Assembly (NCBI RefSeq): GCF_000430705.1
Contig: NZ_AUMN01000005.1
Coordinates: 124,001 to 188,000, forward strand
DNA length: 64,000 bases
DNA from: Arthrobacter castelli DSM 16402
GTDB taxonomy: Bacteria > Actinomycetota > Actinomycetes > Actinomycetales > Micrococcaceae
Reading direction: 5' to 3'
Part shown: piece after piece, positions 59,329 through 64,000 of the stretch
Layout: each line of letters opens with the position of its first letter
Numbering within the stretch: the first letter of the stretch is position 1
Position numbers and translations under genes: made by a program
Notes under the pieces: model-generated
Told to the model about the DNA's origin: nothing
The model's input: only the letters and a program-made list of their open reading frames with translations
The model's database searches: none

Positions 59329-60060
59329 ATGACGATGAGTGGACAAGATGGCACTGAACTAATCCCGGGCAAGGATCCCATCACCCATGCCCTGGTCAAG
59401 CAGATTAAGGATATGAAACCGGGCGACAGGTTACTGAGCGAGCGTGAGCTGGCCGAAGACCTGGGGGTCAGCCGTACTGCCCTGCGTGACCGGGTGGGCA
59501 GGCTTCAATCGATGGGAATACTGGAGCGCCGCGGCCGCGCGGGGACCTTTGTCGTAGGGCTGCGGCCGGAGACGATCAGTGAGGTTCTGATGCTCGGGCT
59601 CATGGCTTCCGATCTGACAGTTGAATCTATTGTTACGGTTCGAGTCGCCCTCGAGCGACAAGCGGCAATCGAAGCTGCCGGCAGCCACGACCATGTCAGC
59701 ATCGCTCACATGGCCGTGGCGGTCGACTCGATGGAAGCCACCGACGACGGCGAACGGCTGCGGCAGGCGGACTTGGACTTCCACCAGGCGCTGTTTGAGG
59801 CATCCGGGTCAAAAGCCCTGCAATTCTTCTCCCAGGTGCTGTCCCAGGTACTTGCCGAAACCATCCAGAGTTTGAGCTTGAGCAAGGATCGACTGACTAT
59901 GCGCAAGGTTCACCGCGACATACTGGAGGCTGTCCAGGCACAAGACCACGATGCCGTTCTCGCCGCCATCGATCAGCACTTCGAATGGCTGGATGTACTC
60001 CTTGCCGAAAATAAATCGGGCGGGGAATCGGGGGCGGAGAATGTGGCGCCGGCGAGCTAG
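59329..60060 (+). CDS. GntR family regulator (FadR/FCD subfamily)
   Basis: The 243-residue protein has the GntR winged HTH (DRLLSERELAEDLGVSRTAL RDRVGRLQSMGILERRGRAG) and the helical FCD ligand domain, with a metal-binding DLDFHQALFEASG motif and a later DQHFEW. FCD domains bind organic acids. It closes the TRAP/E1 cluster and is the likely regulator acting on the three TGGT-ACCA sites before dctP. I use the ATG at 59329 with GGGAGG five bases ahead; an in-frame ATG at 59293 lacks a ribosome site. Confidence 0.9.
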   Translation: MTMSGQDGTELIPGKDPITHALVKQIKDMKPGDRLLSERELAEDLGVSRTALRDRVGRLQSMGILERRGRAGTFVVGLRPETISEVLMLGLMASDLTVESIVTVRVALERQAAIEAAGSHDHVSIAHMAVAVDSMEATDDGERLRQADLDFHQALFEASGSKALQFFSQVLSQVLAETIQSLSLSKDRLTMRKVHRDILEAVQAQDHDAVLAAIDQHFEWLDVLLAENKSGGESGAENVAPAS

Positions 60061-60146
60061 CCTTGGCGACGACCGCGGCCGCTGAGGACATGGCCTTTCG
60101 CGACGGTCAAGACCCGTGTGCGGACATGGAGCACGACCACCACGGG

Positions 60147-61952
60147 TCAGCCCGCCAACTCAGCCACCAACTCTGCCGGAGATAGTGGTAACGAGGTAAG
60201 GCCGAGACCGGCCGCAAGCCGGGTAGTGGCAGGCGCAGTCACATGGCCGCGCCGCAGCACTTCCGGCTGCCCGAACACGCTCCGGGCGTCCCCGTCGGCC
60301 AGGAGTGTCCCCTCTGCCAGCACCACCACCCGGTCGGCGTACCGGGCGGCAAAGTGCATATCGTGGGTGATAACGATGACGGTCTTGCCGCGCGAAGCAG
60401 CTTGACGCACCAGATTGCCCAGCAGTTCGGTGCCTTGTGCATCCTGACCACCGGTGGGTTCATCCAGAACCAGCACCGGAGTATCCATGGCAAGCACCGA
60501 AGCCGTGGCAACATGCTTACGATGGGCCAGATCGAGATCGTGGGGTTTCTGGTCCTTCACATCCAATAAGCCGAGCAGCTCCATGGCCTCGTTGGCGCGG
60601 GTCGCAACTTCGGCGTCCGGTGCTCCGATGTTCTCAGGGCCGAACTGCACCTCGTCCTGCACCGTTCGGCGGAACAGTTGGTCGTCCGGGTTTTGAAAGG
60701 CAAGCCCGACATCGCGGGCCAGAACAGAGACGTTCATCCCGGCCGTATCCTGACCGACCACCTTTACCGTGCCCGCCGTCGGCTTTAGGAGGCCATTGAG
60801 ATGCCGGGCGAACGTACTTTTGCCCGCCCCGTTTTGCCCGATGACGCAGATGCAACCGCCCTCCAGGTTGAGGGACAGATTCTGCAGGGCGGTAACGTCT
60901 CCAGGATACACGTACTGTACATCGTTGAAACTGACGCCCTTCGTTCCGTCTGCGGTGTAGAGCTGTTCAACTTCTGAAGAGTCCGGCCGAGCCCAGCCAC
61001 CGGCAGTGTCATTGGTCGCCGGTTCTGAATCCAGGAAGGCTGAACCCGCTTTTGTGGCAGGGGACCGTGCTGCTATCGCAGCCACCGCCTCGGTGGCGGT
61101 GAGGGGAGGTTCGGGCGCGCCCGGCAACAGATCGCGTTGGCGCAGCTCATGCCACACGTGCACCACGTCGGGCACGGCGAGCGGGTAGGACTGGTCGACG
61201 GCGTTCTTCAGGACAATTTGGGGCCGGTCATTCCATAGCACCCGACCGGCTTCGAGAACCACCAGCCGGTCCACCCGTGGCGCCAGTTGTTCCAGATCCT
61301 GGCTGACCACAACGACGGTGAACCCTTGTTGGTGCAGGTCATCGAGTACGTCGAAGACGTCCTCTGCGCCAAGAGGATCCAGCTGGGATGTCGGGTCGTC
61401 CAGAACGATTATTCGCGGCCGCAGGGCGAGCACCGAGGCAAGGGCCAATCGTTGTGTTTGACCACCGGAGAGCTTGGCAGGGTCCCGATCGGCAAGGTCT
61501 TCGATTCCAACTGCTGCGAGGCTGGCCCGGGCGCGGCGTTCAATGTCCTGCCGCGGCACACCCATATTCTCGAGGGCGAAGGCAGCTTCTTCGAGCACGG
61601 TCAGGTTCGCGCCGCTGAGCTGGTCGAATGGATTCTCGAAGACAAAGCCAACCGTTTCGGCCAGCTCGCCGATGCCGGATTCGGCTGTGTCGCTGCCGCG
61701 GACTGCCACGGATCCGGTCATATCGACGTCGAAAAAGTGCGGTATGTATCCGGCGATCAACCGGCACAGCGTGGATTTACCAGCCCCGTTCAGGCCGGTA
61801 ATTCCAATGAAGCTGCCGCGTTCAATGCTCAGGCTGACGCCTTGGAGCACCTCTTTGTCCGGATTGGTCGTGTATGCGACAGATACATCGTTGATCAGCA
61901 CTTCTGGTGCCGCGCCGTCGTCGGCTTCGAGCCGATTTCTTAGTTCAGCCAT
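60147..61952 (-). CDS. ecfA: Energy-coupling factor transporter ATPase, two fused ABC domains
   Basis: The 601-residue protein has two ABC units. The first has GLNGAGKSTLCRLIAGYIPH and LSGGQTQRLALASVLALRPR; the second has GQNGAGKSTFARHLNGLLKP and the HRKHVATASVLAMDTPVLVL region with a degenerate signature. An acidic linker lies at about residues 270-330. The fusion replaces separate EcfA and EcfA' subunits, as in other actinobacterial ECF systems. It overlaps ecfT by 13 bases and powers vitamin or nucleoside-like uptake through the S component. Confidence 0.92.
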   Translation of the reverse strand: MAELRNRLEADDGAAPEVLINDVSVAYTTNPDKEVLQGVSLSIERGSFIGITGLNGAGKSTLCRLIAGYIPHFFDVDMTGSVAVRGSDTAESGIGELAETVGFVFENPFDQLSGANLTVLEEAAFALENMGVPRQDIERRARASLAAVGIEDLADRDPAKLSGGQTQRLALASVLALRPRIIVLDDPTSQLDPLGAEDVFDVLDDLHQQGFTVVVVSQDLEQLAPRVDRLVVLEAGRVLWNDRPQIVLKNAVDQSYPLAVPDVVHVWHELRQRDLLPGAPEPPLTATEAVAAIAARSPATKAGSAFLDSEPATNDTAGGWARPDSSEVEQLYTADGTKGVSFNDVQYVYPGDVTALQNLSLNLEGGCICVIGQNGAGKSTFARHLNGLLKPTAGTVKVVGQDTAGMNVSVLARDVGLAFQNPDDQLFRRTVQDEVQFGPENIGAPDAEVATRANEAMELLGLLDVKDQKPHDLDLAHRKHVATASVLAMDTPVLVLDEPTGGQDAQGTELLGNLVRQAASRGKTVIVITHDMHFAARYADRVVVLAEGTLLADGDARSVFGQPEVLRRGHVTAPATTRLAAGLGLTSLPLSPAELVAELAG

Positions 61953-62710
61953 GTGATGACCCTCCAGATGATGACGCCGGCCAATACCACTAAAGCGGCC
62001 CAGCGCAGGACCTTGTCCGTAGTGGTGTCCGGAACCTCACGCAGATACGTTCGAGGCCCCTGTCGGCTGAACCCGCGCGCTTCCAGCGCCAGCGCGCGGG
62101 TTTCTGCCCCGATCAGCGCGCCCACCAGCAGCGGAACCATGATCGTAATTAGGGCCTGTATTCGTCGGCGCCACGATCCCTTGACGTTCAGACCGCGGGC
62201 CTGCTGCGCTTCGGTGATGGCCCGCGCCCGCCGCTGCATCTGCGGGGTGAACTGGAGGGATGCCACGAGCACATAAGTGAGCTTGGGCGAGACTCCCCGG
62301 TTATTCAAAGCGATGACGAGGTCCTTGGGGTGCGTGGACAGGATGAACAACAGCATCGCGCAGACGATGATGGCGATGCGGAAGAAGATCAGCAACGCAC
62401 GCTGGAAACCATCCAGCCACAAGGTTACCGGCCCCACTGACAGCAGAGCCGTGCCATCTCCCTCATGAAAGAGGCCCTGAAGCACGAAGACACCGATGAA
62501 AAGCGTGATCAGGACGGCCGCAGCCATGAGCAGGATGCGCTTCAGCAGTCCGGCGACGGCGGCCAGGGCCAGCACTGCGATCAGCAGTACGAGCGGACCG
62601 CGGAAGTCAGGCAAAAGGAAACCGCAGACGATGACCGCGCCCGCCACCACGATCTTGGTGAGGGGATTGAGTCGGTGGAGAAGGCTGTTTCCTGGACGGT
62701 ATTCAAGCAA
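61940..62710 (-). CDS. ecfT: Energy-coupling factor transporter transmembrane protein EcfT
   Basis: The 256-residue protein has about six spans and starts LEYRPGNSLLHRLNPLTKIV, the usual EcfT N-terminus. The two coupling-helix motifs are RARAITEAQQARGLNVKG and GAETRALALEARGFSRQG (ARG motifs) that contact the ATPases. The likely start is TTG at 62710, 16 bases after the S-component stop. It links the S component to the double ATPase. Confidence 0.9.
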   Translation of the reverse strand: MLEYRPGNSLLHRLNPLTKIVVAGAVIVCGFLLPDFRGPLVLLIAVLALAAVAGLLKRILLMAAAVLITLFIGVFVLQGLFHEGDGTALLSVGPVTLWLDGFQRALLIFFRIAIIVCAMLLFILSTHPKDLVIALNNRGVSPKLTYVLVASLQFTPQMQRRARAITEAQQARGLNVKGSWRRRIQALITIMVPLLVGALIGAETRALALEARGFSRQGPRTYLREVPDTTTDKVLRWAALVVLAGVIIWRVITWLN

Positions 62711-62726
62711 GTGACGGTACCGCCGT

Positions 62727-63389
62727 CTATTTCTTGGTGGGTAGGACGGTGATGCGGTCGGCGATGCTGCGCTGTGCCGCCTTGGGCCGATACCGTGACG
62801 GGACGGCGCGGGCCACCGTCACTGCGATAAACAACTGGATCAGTTTGTCCGCGAGATCAACCAATATCTGCGAGGAGGCCACGCTCTGCCAGATCCCCGC
62901 GCCGCTGGCCATGAAAACGGCGCGCACCGCTGTGACGCCGGATCCGCCGGCACCGCCAAAGACCATGACGACAATCGGAGCACTGACGATAGTCGAGGTG
63001 AGGGCCAGCAATATCCCGCCCCCGACGATTCCGAGGTAGCTCTTGAGCCAGCCGTGCCTGGCGAGGAAGCCGGCGACGAGGCCCAGTGCGACGGCGGAGG
63101 GGATGAACGCCAGCGCGGTGGGATCCACCGTAATACCGAAGATGATATTGCCCAGCAGACCGGTCAGGCCTGCCACCCAGGGGCCGGCGAGAATTGCGAT
63201 GAGCATCGTTCCAAGGCTGTCCAGGAACAGGGGCAGGCTCAGCGCTTCGGCGAGAGTGGCTCCGACAAAGTTGATGGCGATGCCGATGGGAATCAGAACC
63301 CAGGCGCGGGTCGTGAAGTCGGCCGCGATCCGGGAGAAGAAACCCTTGCGCCGGTCGTGCTCTCGCTGTTTTTTCGGATCGGTTGTCAT
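62727..63389 (-). CDS. ECF transporter S component (substrate unknown, possibly nucleoside-related)
   Basis: The 220-residue membrane protein has a charged N-terminus and about six spans, including FVGATLAEALSLPLFLDSLG then TMLIAILAGPWVAGLTGLLG NIIFG, a pattern common to S components. It confers substrate specificity on the ECF complex. It overlaps the adenosine deaminase stop by four bases (ATGA), so nucleosides or purines are the best guess from context. Confidence 0.82.
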   Translation of the reverse strand: MTTDPKKQREHDRRKGFFSRIAADFTTRAWVLIPIGIAINFVGATLAEALSLPLFLDSLGTMLIAILAGPWVAGLTGLLGNIIFGITVDPTALAFIPSAVALGLVAGFLARHGWLKSYLGIVGGGILLALTSTIVSAPIVVMVFGGAGGSGVTAVRAVFMASGAGIWQSVASSQILVDLADKLIQLFIAVTVARAVPSRYRPKAAQRSIADRITVLPTKK

Positions 63390-64000
63390 TGTGATGTCCC
63401 TTGCGTCGCGTTGTCCCCGGGCGCGGCCGACAGAGCCGTGTTGAAGGACTGTTTGAGTGAATTTCTGGTGGAGTCATCAATAAAGGCTGCTTCAAAACCA
63501 TTGAGCGCAATGCCCGCCAACTCGTTTGTGGACAATCCGGCGTCCCGGGCGCCAATGGTGAATTCGGAAGCCACCGTGGTGGGGAAGAGGGCGGGGTCAT
63601 CCGAGTTCAAGGTGACATTGAGGCCTTCGCGCACCATCGACGTAATAGAGCGCTGCCGCCACGGACGCCACGCACGCCGGGAAGTGGTGAAGGCCGCGTT
63701 GAAATAAATGCCTTCCTCCCGGCAACGGTCGACCAGGGCGGCCTCGTCCAGCAAGTGGTACCCGTGGTCGATGCGGTTGCAGTGCAGCTCGTCGAGGCAG
63801 GAGCGGACATTCGCTCCTCCGGGAACATGTTCACCGGCGTGCGCAGTCCGGTAGAGACCGTAGCGCCGGGCCAAGGCGAAGGCGTCAACAAAGGATTCCG
63901 GCGGGCCAGCCTGCTCAAAACCATCCAGGCCGATGCCGACGACCTCTTCCCGGGGATACTCGACGACTGTCTGGACCATTGAGGAGGCCGTACCGGGGGT
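63386..64000 (-). CDS. add: Adenosine deaminase family protein (cut by window edge)
   Basis: The last 204 residues are present. They carry GIGLDGFEQAGPPESFVDAF, RTAHAGEHVPGGANVRSCLD with the catalytic His/Glu (HAGE), CNRIDHGYHLLDEAALVDRC and VTLNSDDPALFPTTVASEF with the metal Asp pair. These are the motifs of adenosine/adenine deaminases, which release ammonia from the purine ring. It is coupled to the ECF transporter genes downstream, suggesting uptake and deamination of a purine nucleoside. The N-terminal metal site lies outside the window. Confidence 0.88.
   Translation of the reverse strand, partial: TPGTASSMVQTVVEYPREEVVGIGLDGFEQAGPPESFVDAFALARRYGLYRTAHAGEHVPGGANVRSCLDELHCNRIDHGYHLLDEAALVDRCREEGIYFNAAFTTSRRAWRPWRQRSITSMVREGLNVTLNSDDPALFPTTVASEFTIGARDAGLSTNELAGIALNGFEAAFIDDSTRNSLKQSFNTALSAAPGDNATQGTSQ

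Overview
The window is GC-rich actinobacterial DNA. Shine-Dalgarno starts, many ATGA/GTGA gene overlaps, heavy G/C third-position use, a KSPRGSNSKK-type small basic protein and SSS+DUF3311 transporter pairs suggest Micrococcales, probably an Arthrobacter-like soil organism. That placement is inference: no rRNA, tRNA or housekeeping marker lies here. I saw no complete insertion sequence, prophage, CRISPR array or origin.

Layout. 1-3.3 kb: cut flavin monooxygenase, VOC and DHFR-like proteins, a phd/vapC module beside a decayed vapC, and an aldo/keto reductase. 3.3-10.4 kb: TetR regulator divergent from a sugar ABC importer operon ending in a GH2 beta-galactosidase. 10.4-19.7 kb: small regulators and hypotheticals, a Gre-like factor, an APC permease, an XRE regulator with a zinc alcohol dehydrogenase, and a second vapBC. 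19.7-27.2 kb: amidohydrolase, ThDP enzyme and M20 hydrolase operon with Lrp regulator and MFS exporter or importer. 27.2-32.1 kb: CNNM/CorC protein, SSS symporter with DUF3311, and an amidase preceded by the scar of a deleted carbamoylase gene. 32.1-43.9 kb: a patchy, decaying accessory stretch holding a third vapBC whose toxin has lost an active-site Asp, truncated MFS genes, a MerR-controlled oxidoreductase, a 3-hydroxybutyrate dehydrogenase/MFS/LysR unit, a frame-broken HTH gene next to an HTH+DUF6036 nucleotidyltransferase pair, and a SAM-IV-like riboswitch ahead of a DszC/SfnB-like flavin monooxygenase.

43.9-49.1 kb: a secreted muropeptide-recycling operon (NagZ, NamZ, serine hydrolase). 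49.2-51.1 kb: rtcB interrupted by one in-frame amber codon, and a cyclodeaminase. 51.4-60.1 kb: the most unusual cluster. A TRAP transporter (DctPQM) is followed by an SDR, a tandem PPC/DUF296 protein, a free-standing lipoyl-domain protein, E1 alpha and E1 beta of a 2-oxoacid/acetoin-type dehydrogenase, a second SDR and a GntR regulator. No E2 acyltransferase or E3 is encoded. Three evenly phased TGGT-ACCA palindromes precede it. 60.1-64 kb: an ECF transporter operon (S, T and fused double ATPase) downstream of an adenosine deaminase that runs off the window.

The transporter+enzyme+regulator units each look like a self-contained catabolic module (beta-galactosides, N-acyl or amide compounds, 3-hydroxybutyrate-like acids, peptidoglycan sugars, an unknown acid taken up by TRAP, nucleosides). 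Three type II toxin-antitoxin loci and several gene scars show that 31-44 kb in particular is being remodelled.
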